Assembly (NCBI GenBank): GCA_963850525.1
Contig: CAWKLQ010000011.1
Coordinates: forward strand, 124,001 to 188,000
DNA from: JAEMQF01 sp963850525
Lineage (GTDB): Bacteria > Pseudomonadota > Gammaproteobacteria > Burkholderiales > Burkholderiaceae_C
DNA: 64,000 nt
Direction: 5' to 3'
The notes under the pieces were generated by a model. That model was not told where the DNA came from. It saw only the letters and a program-made list of their open reading frames with translations, and searched no databases. A program made the position numbers and the translations under genes. This document shows positions 17,264 through 25,436 of the stretch, piece by piece (the first letter of the stretch is position 1; every line of letters starts with the position of its first letter).

Positions 17264-18300
17264 ACCGTGGCGCCTTCTTCCGGCGCAGCAGCCGCGCCCC
17301 GCGCGAGCGGATGCACCGCCGTCGCGTCCCAGTGCAGGTGAACCGGCTCGCCCGACAGCGGCGCGGCACCAGCGCCGGCCTCGGGCAGGTCGGCCTGCAG
17401 CAACACGCCTGCCGAATCGACTTTGACGCGCGTGAACGCGCCGAAGTACTGCACTTCGGCGATGTGGCCGCTGGCACGCGCGCCGGCCTGCGCCCCGAGG
17501 CGAATTCGCTCGGGCCGCAGCATCGCGCTGGCGTGGCCCGTGAGGCGGCGCGCCGCGTCGCCTTCCAGCACATTCGCCGCGCCAACAAAATTGGCGACGA
17601 AACGCGTCGCCGGCGCGTTGTAGATCGCGTGGGGTGTGCCCACCTGTTCGAGCCGGCCCTTGTTGAACACGCCGATGCGGTCGCTCATCGACAGCGCTTC
17701 ATGCTGGTCGTGCGTGATGAACAGGAAGGTGATTCCCAGGCGGCGCTGGAGGGCCTTCAACTCGCTTTGCATTTGCTCGCGCAGCTTCAGGTCCAGGGCC
17801 CCCAGCGGCTCGTCGAGCAGCAACACCTGCGGTTGGTTGATGAGCGCACGCGCCAAGGCAACACGCTGGCGCTGGCCGCCGGAGAGCTGCGCCGGGCGCC
17901 GATCGCCCACGCCGGCAAGCTCCACCTGCGCGAGCAATTCGTCGGCACGGCGCGAACGATCGGCCTTGCCCACCTTGCGCACCATCAGCGAATACGCGAC
18001 GTTGTCGCGGATGCTCATGTGCGGGAACAGGGCGTAGTCCTGGAACACCGTGTTCACCGGCCGCGCATAGGGCGGCAGCAGCGAAACGTCGGCGCCGCCG
18101 ATGAGCACGCGCCCGGCAGTGGGCAGCGTGAACCCGCCGATCATGCGCAGGCAGGTCGTCTTGCCCGACCCCGAAGGCCCAAGCAAGGTGAAGAACTCGC
18201 CCGCCTCGATGCTCAGGTCGACGCCGTCGACCGCGCGCACCTCATGGCCGGCGGCGCCGAACACGCACGAGACGTTGTCCAGGGTGACGGCGGCGGTCAT
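17260..18300 (-). CDS. ydcT: polyamine-type ABC transporter ATP-binding protein (YdcT/PotA-like)
   Basis: 346-residue ATPase that powers the importer from the cytoplasmic face. Walker A is GPSGSGKTT (about 38-46), the signature is QLSGGQRQRVALARAL (about 133-148), and Walker B plus catalytic Glu is VLLLDEPLGALD (about 155-166), followed by the H-loop FITHDQHEA. The C-terminal ~110 residues form the TOBE-type regulatory domain found in PotA relatives. It lies 31 bases after the binding-protein stop and overlaps the first permease by 4 bases. Confidence 0.9.
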   Translation of the reverse strand: MTAAVTLDNVSCVFGAAGHEVRAVDGVDLSIEAGEFFTLLGPSGSGKTTCLRMIGGFTLPTAGRVLIGGADVSLLPPYARPVNTVFQDYALFPHMSIRDNVAYSLMVRKVGKADRSRRADELLAQVELAGVGDRRPAQLSGGQRQRVALARALINQPQVLLLDEPLGALDLKLREQMQSELKALQRRLGITFLFITHDQHEALSMSDRIGVFNKGRLEQVGTPHAIYNAPATRFVANFVGAANVLEGDAARRLTGHASAMLRPERIRLGAQAGARASGHIAEVQYFGAFTRVKVDSAGVLLQADLPEAGAGAAPLSGEPVHLHWDATAVHPLARGAAAAPEEGATV

Positions 18301-18331
18301 GGTGGATCGCCCCGCACGCCAGAGGAGCGGA

Positions 18332-19501
18332 CTAGCGGCCGCCTAGAACCGCGATGTAGTCAGACACCCACTTGTGATACGGCACGCACTGGTTGTTCTG
18401 CGTCGCGCACTGCGAGGTGGGCGTGCGCCAGAACGAAATCTTGTCGAACGAGTTGAAGCCCTGGCGCGCGCAGCCTTCGTCGCCGAGCAACTTGTTGCCC
18501 TTGCACGCCGCGGGAACCGCAGGCACCGAGCCGAACCACGCCGACAGGTCGCCCTGCAGCTTCGGGTTCAATGAATGTTCGAGCCACATGTACGCACAGT
18601 TCGGGTGTTTCGCGTCGGCGTGCATCATGGTGCTGTCGGCCCAGCCGGTGGCGCCCTCCGTCGGGACCACGGTCGCGATCGGGCGCTTCTTCGAGCCCAG
18701 GATGTTCGCCTGGAACTGCCAGCTCCCCGACGCGACGACGCCTTCGTTGGTGAAGTCGTCGATCTGCACAAAGGCGTCGTGCCAGTACTTGCCGACAATC
18801 TTGCGCTGGCCGCGCAGCAGATCGAGCGCCGCCTTGTACTGCGCCTCGTTCAGCTCGTACGGGTTCTTGATGCCCAGCGCCGGGTTCTTCTGCATCAGGT
18901 AGAGCGCGGCGTCGGCGATGTAGATCGGCCCATCGAAGGCCTGCACGCGGCCCTTGTTGCTCTTGCCGTCGGGCAAGGTGGTTTCTTCGAACACGACCGA
19001 CCAGCTCGTCGGCGCCTTGTCCTTGAATACCGTCGTGTTGTACATCAACACGTTCCAGCCCCACTGATACGGCACGCCGTAGTGGGTGTTGCCCTCATAG
19101 TGCCAAGGCGCCTTCTGCAGCCGCGCATCGACATTCTTGTAGCTCGGGATCAAGCCGACGTTGATCGGTTGCAGCTTCTTGCCGCGAATCAGCCGCGTGC
19201 TCGCGTCGCCCGACGCGGTGACGAGGTCGAAGCCGCCTTCGTTCATCAACGCGACCATCTCGTCCGACGTTCCCGCCGTCTTCACGTTGACCTTGCACGA
19301 GGTCTTCTTCTCGAAGTCGGTCACCCAGTCGAAGTTCTTGTCGGTCGCGCCGCGTTCGATGTAGCCGGCCCAGGCGACGATGTCGACCTGGCCTTCGCCC
19401 TTGCCGATTTTTTGCAGCGCGCCCTTCTGCGCCAGGGCGGGCGTGATAACGACAAGCGCGGCGGCGGCAACGCCGACGATGATTGGGGTTCGGTGCAACA
19501 T
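18332..19501 (-). CDS. ydcS: polyamine-type ABC transporter substrate-binding protein (YdcS/PotD-like)
   Basis: 389-residue periplasmic binding protein that starts the operon. The ATG at 19501 is preferred to upstream starts because GGAGG sits 6 bases before it and the encoded N-terminus is a clean signal peptide (residues 1-24, ending PALAQ). The mature part begins with GQVDIVAWAGYIERG, followed by DFEKKTSCKVNVKTAGTSDEM and WGWNVLMYNT, in the pattern of PotD/YdcS proteins. Three cysteines near the C-terminus (SQCATQNNQC, plus C in DEGCARQ) may form disulfides. E. coli YdcS has also been reported to have PHB-synthase activity; nothing here tests that. Confidence 0.85.
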   Translation of the reverse strand: MLHRTPIIVGVAAAALVVITPALAQKGALQKIGKGEGQVDIVAWAGYIERGATDKNFDWVTDFEKKTSCKVNVKTAGTSDEMVALMNEGGFDLVTASGDASTRLIRGKKLQPINVGLIPSYKNVDARLQKAPWHYEGNTHYGVPYQWGWNVLMYNTTVFKDKAPTSWSVVFEETTLPDGKSNKGRVQAFDGPIYIADAALYLMQKNPALGIKNPYELNEAQYKAALDLLRGQRKIVGKYWHDAFVQIDDFTNEGVVASGSWQFQANILGSKKRPIATVVPTEGATGWADSTMMHADAKHPNCAYMWLEHSLNPKLQGDLSAWFGSVPAVPAACKGNKLLGDEGCARQGFNSFDKISFWRTPTSQCATQNNQCVPYHKWVSDYIAVLGGR

Positions 19502-19790
19502 GATCGACCTCCAGACGTGTTGTGCGGGCTCCGCACGCGAAGGCGCACGGTTCGAGCCGCGCACGATAGGTCGAGGAAGGGTTGCCGCGAAGTTCAATCG
19601 AGCGCCGACGAGCTATCTTGAAAATCGATACTTGGGGTTTCCTCTAGTCGCCGGGTTTTCTAGACAGGCTGTCGAAGACGCCGCGTCGGCAGCGCAGTCG
19701 CAACTGCCGAAGGAGGGGTTTGCTCGGCGATGACGGCGCCCCGGCGATTCGATAGAGTGGGCCGAATCCCACCCCTGACCAAGGACTTCG

Positions 19791-20816
19791 ATGCCCACCC
19801 GATTGCGCCACGCCGCTGCAGCCCTGCTCACCTTGGGCCTGCTGCTCACCCTCTCGAACGCCGCCCGCGCCGACGGCACGGTGGGAACCAGCTTCCCAGC
19901 CAACTTCCCGACGATCCTCGACGCGTCGCTCGCCAAACCACTCATCGGCTTCGGCGCCGCCGGGCCGGTGTCGCGCACGCCGGTGGTCTTCGTGCACGGC
20001 AACAACGACACGCCTTTCCCTACGGCGTGCAACCCCTTCGGCAAGATGCAGGCCTTCGCCCAGTACCTCGCCGACCATGGGTACGCGCTCGCCGAGTTGT
20101 GGGGCCTGGGCTATCAGGGCGACCAGTGCGACCTGGCCGCCGACCAGACACGCCGCTCCGCGACCGCCCACACCGCGGCAGCCAACGTCGACGACCTGCG
20201 CCGCTTCGTGCGCGCCGTGCTCGACACCACCGGCGCGCGCGAGGTCGACATCGTCGGCCACAGCCTGGGCGTGATCGTCGCGCGCGAGTGGCTGCGTCAG
20301 GACCGCCATGCGAAACGCCAGGTGCGGCGCCTGGTCGCGATCGACGGGCCGAACCACGGCATCATCAATTGCTCGCCCTCGCCGCTCAACTATTGGCAGT
20401 TGGCGTCGCTCGGCGGCTTCACACCCGCCAGTGCCATCTGCGTCGAGTTGGGCTCGCCCGACACGCCGTTCCTGCAACGCCTGAATCACAAACACGAAGC
20501 GCCGCGCGGCTCGGTGAAGACGCTCGTGATCCGCAACGCCGACACGAGTTTTGTCTACTTCCCGCTGCAAGACGGCGTGCTCGCGCCGGTGCCTGCGCAA
20601 GATTCGTTCGGCAAGCCCACTGACTTTTCGGGCAGCGCGCGCCTGCGCGGAGCGCGCGAAATCAACCTGACCGGCCAGGGCATCTACGACGCGATCCTCG
20701 CCACCACGCACCTGGGCATCTTGAACTCGCCCGACACCTGGCGGGCGACCTTGCGCTTCCTTGGTCGGCACTCAGGCGACGCGCACGCGTCGCACGACGA
20801 CAACGACCGCGAATGA
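19791..20816 (+). CDS. secreted esterase/lipase, PhaZ7-like alpha/beta hydrolase
   Basis: 341-residue exported hydrolase. The signal peptide is residues ~1-27 (AAAALLTLGLLLTLSNAARA). The oxyanion region TPVVFVHGNND (about 64-74) and the nucleophile elbow GHSLG (about 157-161, DIVGHSLGVIVAREWL) mark an alpha/beta hydrolase. A late H (about 304, TTHLGI) is the likely catalytic base. The opening and spacing resemble class-2 lipases and the extracellular PHB depolymerase PhaZ7, which uses an AHSMG box, but I cannot tell polyester from lipid substrates. Its stop overlaps the next gene's start (ATGA), coupling it to an exported ankyrin protein. Confidence 0.75.
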   Translation: MPTRLRHAAAALLTLGLLLTLSNAARADGTVGTSFPANFPTILDASLAKPLIGFGAAGPVSRTPVVFVHGNNDTPFPTACNPFGKMQAFAQYLADHGYALAELWGLGYQGDQCDLAADQTRRSATAHTAAANVDDLRRFVRAVLDTTGAREVDIVGHSLGVIVAREWLRQDRHAKRQVRRLVAIDGPNHGIINCSPSPLNYWQLASLGGFTPASAICVELGSPDTPFLQRLNHKHEAPRGSVKTLVIRNADTSFVYFPLQDGVLAPVPAQDSFGKPTDFSGSARLRGAREINLTGQGIYDAILATTHLGILNSPDTWRATLRFLGRHSGDAHASHDDNDRE

Positions 20817-21538
20817 GCGAGCGAGCGACTTCGCGCGGCAGCATGGCAATGTTGAGCGGGTGGCGACGCGCGTGGCTGGTGCTGGCGGTGCTCAGCGCTC
20901 CAGCGCTGCACGCCCAGGTGCCCCCAAGCCCCGCCGACGTCGCCGCCTTCGGCCCCCTGCACGCGGCAGCGCATCAAGGCGATGCAGCACGGCTTGCCGC
21001 GGCATTGGCCGGCGGTGCAGCGATCAACGGCCGCGCCGCGCACGGCCGCACTGCCTTGCACGTCGCGACGTTCGCGCGCCGCCGCGATGCGATTGCCCAA
21101 CTTGCCAAGGCCGGCGCCGACCTCGGTGCATTCGACGCCGACCGCTACGACGCGGTGACGATTGCCGCGGTGGCGGGCGACGAAGAGACCCTGGCTGTGC
21201 TGCTGCGGCTGGGCGCGAGCGCGAAACTCATCACCAGCCGCTACGACGGCACGGCGCTGATCGCCGCGGCCCACCTCGGGCACGACGGCGTCGTGCGCCA
21301 GCTGATCCAGGCCGGCGCGCCGCTCGACCATGTGAACAACCTGCATTGGACCGCCGTGATCGAGGCCATCGTGCTCGGCGACGGCGGGCCGCGCCATCAG
21401 GCGTGTTTGCGCGCGCTCGTTGAGGCCGGCGCGCACATCGGATTGACCGACAGCTCAGGTCAGACGCCGGTGCAGCTGGCGCGGGCGCGCGGCTTCGAGG
21501 CGATGCTTCGAATCCTCGAGGCCGCACCGAAGCGCTGA
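20813..21538 (+). CDS. exported ankyrin-repeat protein
   Basis: 241 residues. An N-terminal signal peptide (about 15-35, WRRAWLVLAVLSAPALHAQ) sends it to the periplasm. The rest is four to five ankyrin repeats, visible as PLHAAAHQGDAARLAAALAGG, TALHVATFARRRDAIAQLAKAG, VTIAAVAGDEETLAVLLRLG, TALIAAAHLGHDGVVRQLIQAG and a final TPVQLARARGFEAML. Ankyrin arrays bind other proteins. Overlap with the upstream secreted esterase gene suggests that it is the esterase's partner or inhibitor, which is inference. Catalase-linked ankyrin proteins such as AnkB are a parallel, but no catalase is nearby. Confidence 0.85.
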   Translation: MSERATSRGSMAMLSGWRRAWLVLAVLSAPALHAQVPPSPADVAAFGPLHAAAHQGDAARLAAALAGGAAINGRAAHGRTALHVATFARRRDAIAQLAKAGADLGAFDADRYDAVTIAAVAGDEETLAVLLRLGASAKLITSRYDGTALIAAAHLGHDGVVRQLIQAGAPLDHVNNLHWTAVIEAIVLGDGGPRHQACLRALVEAGAHIGLTDSSGQTPVQLARARGFEAMLRILEAAPKR

Positions 21539-21550
21539 GGCGAAGCCGCG

Positions 21551-22522
21551 CTATTCCGCCTTGAAGCCCGACGCCTTGATCGGCGCCTCCCAGCGTTTGT
21601 AGTGTTCGGCCTGCGTCGCCGCGAGGCCCGCGCCGTTGGCGTAGTTGGGAGTCAGGCCGAGCGACAGCATCTTCTCCTGCACGTCGGGCTGGCGCAACGC
21701 GTCGCTGACGGCGCTGGAGATGCGCGCCGAGACGTCGGCCGGCATGCCCGGCGGGCCGTAGACGCCGAAATAAGCGTCGGCGGCGACATTGATGCCTTGC
21801 TCCTTCAGCGTGGGCACGTCGGGCAGCGTCTTCAAGCGCGCCTCGCCGGTCATCGCGACGATGCGCAGCTTGCCGGCGCGATGGTGTTCGATGGTTTCCG
21901 TCGCCGTGTCCACCATCAGCGGAATCTGCCCGCCCAGAAGGTCGTTCACCGCCGGCGCGCCGCCCTTGTAAGACACGTGCGCCATCTCGATTCCCGCCAC
22001 CTGACCGAGCAGCACGGCGGTGAAGTGCGGCACCGTGCCGGCCCCCGCGTTGCCGACGTTGGCCTTGCCGGGGTTCGCCTTCATCCAGGCGAGGATCGCC
22101 TTCAGATCCCCCGCCGGTGCGCCCGGGCCTGCGGTGACGGCGAAGTCGAAGGTCGAAGCGCGCGCGACCGGAGTGAAGTCGGCTACCGGGTCGTAACCGA
22201 CGTTCTTGAACAGCCACGGCAGGATCACGAACGCGCCGCTCGGCGAGAGCGCGAGCGTCTGACCGTCGGGTGCGGATCGCTTGAGCTCACCCAGGGCAAC
22301 ACGGCCCGCGGCGCCGGGCTTGTTGTCGATGATGACGGTCTGCCCGAACGAGACGCGAAGTTTGTCGGCAAGCAGGCGCGCAAGGATGTCGGCCGATCCG
22401 CCGGGCGGGAAGCCGACGAGGATTTTTATCGGCGGCTTGTCTTGCGCCAGCACGGCACCGGGGGCGGCTGCAACGAGGGCGGCAACAACCGCTGCGGCGA
22501 GAGTGAGGGTGCGTCGTTTCAT
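21551..22522 (-). CDS. Bug-family (TctC-like) periplasmic solute-binding protein
   Basis: 323 residues with a signal peptide (about 1-26, ending AVLAQ). The Bug signature PIKILVGFPPGGSADILAR (about 31-49) binds carboxylates or related small organic solutes through loops rather than through a charged pocket. GAGTVPHFTAVLLGQVAGIEMAHVSYKGG is also typical. No TctA/TctB membrane subunits are adjacent, as is common for orphan Bug proteins in Burkholderiales. It lies just downstream of the ACMSD-type amidohydrolase in the same orientation (36-base gap), so its solute may be that enzyme's substrate or a precursor. Confidence 0.85.
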   Translation of the reverse strand: MKRRTLTLAAAVVAALVAAAPGAVLAQDKPPIKILVGFPPGGSADILARLLADKLRVSFGQTVIIDNKPGAAGRVALGELKRSAPDGQTLALSPSGAFVILPWLFKNVGYDPVADFTPVARASTFDFAVTAGPGAPAGDLKAILAWMKANPGKANVGNAGAGTVPHFTAVLLGQVAGIEMAHVSYKGGAPAVNDLLGGQIPLMVDTATETIEHHRAGKLRIVAMTGEARLKTLPDVPTLKEQGINVAADAYFGVYGPPGMPADVSARISSAVSDALRQPDVQEKMLSLGLTPNYANGAGLAATQAEHYKRWEAPIKASGFKAE

Positions 22523-22558
22523 CGAAAGTCTCCTTGGGAAATCTCAGGCGTTGTCGAA

Positions 22559-23545
22559 TCAGAACTTGAAGATGCGTTGTGCATTGCCGCCCCGCACTTT
22601 CTCGCGGCGCGCGCCGTGCAGCGCGTTCACCTGGGCCAGGCAGCGCACCGGGTCGCCGATGGTGTGCGGGTAGTCCGAGCCGAACAGGACCTGGTCGTCG
22701 CCGAAGACTTCCAGGCACAAGTCGAGCGTTTGCTGCGTGAACACCACGGAGTCGGCGAAGAGCCGCCCCATGTAGCTCGACGGCGCGCTTTCCGTCTTCG
22801 TGCGGCACGCCGGAATGTTGCGAAAACACTGATCCAGTCGACCGATGAGGTAGGGCAACGCGCCGGCGCCGTGCGAGGCGATGATCTTCAGCTTCGTGTA
22901 GCGGTCAAAAAATCCGTCAAACAGCATGCGCGCCACAGCCAGCGTCGTGTCGAAGGTGAAGCCGATCGACGCGGTCAGCTGGAACTCGTTCATCTGCATC
23001 GCCTGCACCCCCGGCGGCGCGGTGGGGTGAATGAGCACGGGCAGCGCCAAATCGTCGATCGCCTGCCAGACCGGAGCGAACTGCGGCGCGGTGAGCGCCA
23101 CGCCATCGATGTTGCCGAGCACCATCACGCCCGCGGCGCCTTTGGCCTTGGCACGATTCAATTCGGCGACCGCAAGTTCGGCGTGCTGCCACGGCAGCGA
23201 ACAGAAATACTCGACGCGCCCGCGGTAACGCCCGCGCGCCGCCGCCATGTCGTCGTTCATGATGCGCGCCGCCTGCAGGCTCACCTCGGGCGTGCCCCAG
23301 TAGACGTTCGGGCAGGTCAGCGAAATCACCGACACGTCGATGCCCACACCGTCCATCATCTTGATTCGTGCCGGGTAGTCGAACATCTCCGGTACCGGCG
23401 TCATGAACGGCGCGTCGTCCAGGTGAATCGCGCGCAGGCCGCCGACGACGGTTTTCAGCGTGATCTTCGGCCCGGCGTGCTTTTCCAGCAACGCGAGGTA
23501 GTCGTCGTTCAGCATGTGCGTGTGCACGTCGATCACGGGAGCCAT
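22559..23545 (-). CDS. ACMSD-type amidohydrolase/decarboxylase
   Basis: 328-residue metal-dependent enzyme of the aminocarboxymuconate-semialdehyde decarboxylase branch of the amidohydrolase superfamily, acting on aromatic or ring-cleavage carboxylates in the cytoplasm. Metal ligands are visible: HTH (about 8-10), LIHPTAPP (about 172), ASHGAGALPYL (about 225) and the active-site Asp in FGSDYPH (about 287). Length fits ACMSD or gamma-resorcylate decarboxylase. It sits between two Bug genes and faces an RraA-like gene, a layout typical of catabolic clusters for aromatic acids. The exact reaction is not determinable from sequence. Confidence 0.8.
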   Translation of the reverse strand: MAPVIDVHTHMLNDDYLALLEKHAGPKITLKTVVGGLRAIHLDDAPFMTPVPEMFDYPARIKMMDGVGIDVSVISLTCPNVYWGTPEVSLQAARIMNDDMAAARGRYRGRVEYFCSLPWQHAELAVAELNRAKAKGAAGVMVLGNIDGVALTAPQFAPVWQAIDDLALPVLIHPTAPPGVQAMQMNEFQLTASIGFTFDTTLAVARMLFDGFFDRYTKLKIIASHGAGALPYLIGRLDQCFRNIPACRTKTESAPSSYMGRLFADSVVFTQQTLDLCLEVFGDDQVLFGSDYPHTIGDPVRCLAQVNALHGARREKVRGGNAQRIFKF

Positions 23546-23596
23546 AACAAATCCTGGTCGATTGAGAGGGGTGCTGCAGTATCGGGCAGCGTTTGC

Positions 23597-24574
23597 TCAG
23601 TCGATCTTCGCACCCGAGTCGATCACCACCTGCGTCCAGCGTGCGAGATCGTTTTTCACGAGCTCGGCGAATTCGCTCGCGCTGCTGGGAGGCAGCACGT
23701 CGCAACCGATCGCGGCGCAACGCGCCTTCAAGGTGTCGCTCGCGACGATGCGGTTGATCTCCATCGAGAGCCGTTCGATCACGGCGCGTGGCGTGCCCGC
23801 CGGCGCGACGATGCCTTGCCACGCCACCGCTTGCACGCCGGACACGCCTGCTTCGGCGAAGGTCGGCGCTTCGGGCAACATCGCCGAGCGCTGCGGCGCC
23901 GTCGTCGCGAGCACCTTGAGCTTGCCGCTGCGAATGTGCGCGATCGACGGCGTGAGGTCCGTCACCATCAGCTTGAAGCGCCCCGCGAGCAGGTCCGGCA
24001 CTGCGAGTTGGCTGCCTTTGTAGGGGATGTGGTCGAACTTCGCGCCGCTGGCTTTTTGCAGCATCTCCATCGCCAGGTGGTGCGGGCTGCCGTTGCCGGC
24101 CGACCCGTATTGCAGCGGCGCCGCCGACTTGCGCGCCGCGTCGACCACGTCTTGCAGCGTGTTCCAGCCCGAGTCGGCGTTGACGACGAGGAAAAACGGC
24201 ACGCTCGCGACCAGGCTCACGGGAGCGAAGTCGCGCACCGGGTCGATCATGTTGTTGCGGTACAGCGCCGGGCTCACGCCGAGCGTCGTGCTCGTTGCCA
24301 TCAGCAAGGTGGTGCCGTCGGCCGGGCTGCGCGCGACGAGTTGCGCGCCGAGCAGCGTTCCCGCACCGGGTTTGTTGTCGATGACGATCACCTGGCCCAG
24401 TGCTTTCGCCAACGGCTCGGCGATGGAGCGCGCGAGCGTATCGGTCAACCCGCCGGGTGGATAGGGCACGACCAGTTTGATAGTCTTGTCGGGCCAGGTG
24501 CTCGGCTGCGCGAACGCCGGCTGCCCCAGGCCCCACGCGAGCAGGAGGAGCGCGAATGCTTTGAACGAGGTCAT
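23597..24574 (-). CDS. Bug-family (TctC-like) periplasmic solute-binding protein
   Basis: 325 residues. The start at 24574 gives a clean signal peptide (MTSFKAFALLLLAWGLGQPAFAQ), so longer upstream readings are rejected. The Bug motif KLVVPYPPGGLTDTLARSIAEPL follows at ~31-53, then VIVIDNKPGAGTLLGAQ. It heads the minus-strand run Bug, amidohydrolase, Bug and is divergent from the RraA-like gene, with 61 bases between the starts. Two different Bug proteins around one decarboxylase suggest either two solutes or a duplicated capture system. Confidence 0.85.
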   Translation of the reverse strand: MTSFKAFALLLLAWGLGQPAFAQPSTWPDKTIKLVVPYPPGGLTDTLARSIAEPLAKALGQVIVIDNKPGAGTLLGAQLVARSPADGTTLLMATSTTLGVSPALYRNNMIDPVRDFAPVSLVASVPFFLVVNADSGWNTLQDVVDAARKSAAPLQYGSAGNGSPHHLAMEMLQKASGAKFDHIPYKGSQLAVPDLLAGRFKLMVTDLTPSIAHIRSGKLKVLATTAPQRSAMLPEAPTFAEAGVSGVQAVAWQGIVAPAGTPRAVIERLSMEINRIVASDTLKARCAAIGCDVLPPSSASEFAELVKNDLARWTQVVIDSGAKID

Positions 24575-24635
24575 CGCGTATTTTTGACGCGCGCCAGCGC
24601 GCGTGCTACGGTTGATTTCCCTAGGAGGCTCAGTC

Positions 24636-25292
24636 ATGCCACTCGATCTGAACACTTTGCGCGCGCTGAACGCCGCGGTCCTGTCCGATGTGCTCGACAG
24701 CCTGGGCCTGATGCGCCAGGCGATGCAGCCCTTCATGCGCCCGCTCGACGACGCCCTGCAACTCATCGGCCGCGCGCGCACCGGCCTCTACATGCCGGTG
24801 TATCAGCACACTGCCGGTCAGAACCCCTATGAAGTGGAGATCGCACTCGTCGACGACTTGCAACCGAATGACGTGGTCGTGCTCGCCTGCAACGGCCCGA
24901 CGCAGCGCATCGCACCGTGGGGCGAGTTGCTCTCCACCGCGTCGCAAGTGCGCGGCGCGGCAGGTTGCGTCACCGACGGCCTGGTGCGCGACGTGCAGCA
25001 GATCCGCGCGATGCAGTTACCGGTGTTTCACGGCGGCATCGGCCCGCTGGACACGAAGGGTCGCGCACGCATGGTCGAGCGCGACGTGCCGGTCGAGTGC
25101 GCCGGCGTGGCGGTGCGGCCCGGAGACATCATCTTCGGCGACGTTGACGGCGTGGTCGTGATTCCGCAGGAACGCGAACTCGACGTGGTGCGCCTGGCGC
25201 TCGAGAAAGTCTCGGGAGAGAACGCTTCGCGCGATGCATTGCGCAGCGGTGAGTTGCTGGGCGATGTGTTTCGGCGGCTGGGGATTCTTTGA
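24636..25292 (+). CDS. RraA-like protein (possible 4-hydroxy-4-methyl-2-oxoglutarate aldolase type)
   Basis: 218 residues. The ATG at 24636 is chosen because AGGAGG lies 7 bases upstream; an earlier GTG at 24603 has no such site. The central motif GAAGCVTDGLVRDVQQIR (about 107-124) and the ending VAVRPGDIIFGDVDGVVVIP (about 158-177) are hallmarks of the RraA/HMG-CHA aldolase superfamily. In aromatic catabolic clusters this family usually contains divalent-metal aldolases or oxaloacetate decarboxylases for ring-cleavage products rather than RNase E inhibitors. Its position opposite a Bug/amidohydrolase cluster favours an enzymatic role. Confidence 0.8.
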   Translation: MPLDLNTLRALNAAVLSDVLDSLGLMRQAMQPFMRPLDDALQLIGRARTGLYMPVYQHTAGQNPYEVEIALVDDLQPNDVVVLACNGPTQRIAPWGELLSTASQVRGAAGCVTDGLVRDVQQIRAMQLPVFHGGIGPLDTKGRARMVERDVPVECAGVAVRPGDIIFGDVDGVVVIPQERELDVVRLALEKVSGENASRDALRSGELLGDVFRRLGIL

Positions 25293-25436
25293 GCGCACTT
25301 GCATTGCGGGCCAACAACGTCCGCGTTTCCAGCGCTTGAAGTTTGCCTGGGGCGAGTGCACACTGGCCGGCCCCCGAAAGCCTAGAACGGCCCACTCGGA
25401 GGCTGAAGTGCTTAACAACCAACAAGGAGACTCCCG

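Noticed and set aside
24587..24604. ACGCGCGCCAGCGCGCGT as an operator between the Bug and RraA-like genes
   Set aside because: It is symmetric, but its alternating GC sequence is likely by chance in this genome; kept below the reporting level.
21602..24832. A 1,076-codon plus-strand open frame across three genes
   Set aside because: It covers two Bug genes and an amidohydrolase, all well supported on the minus strand. Composition is that of a shadow frame.
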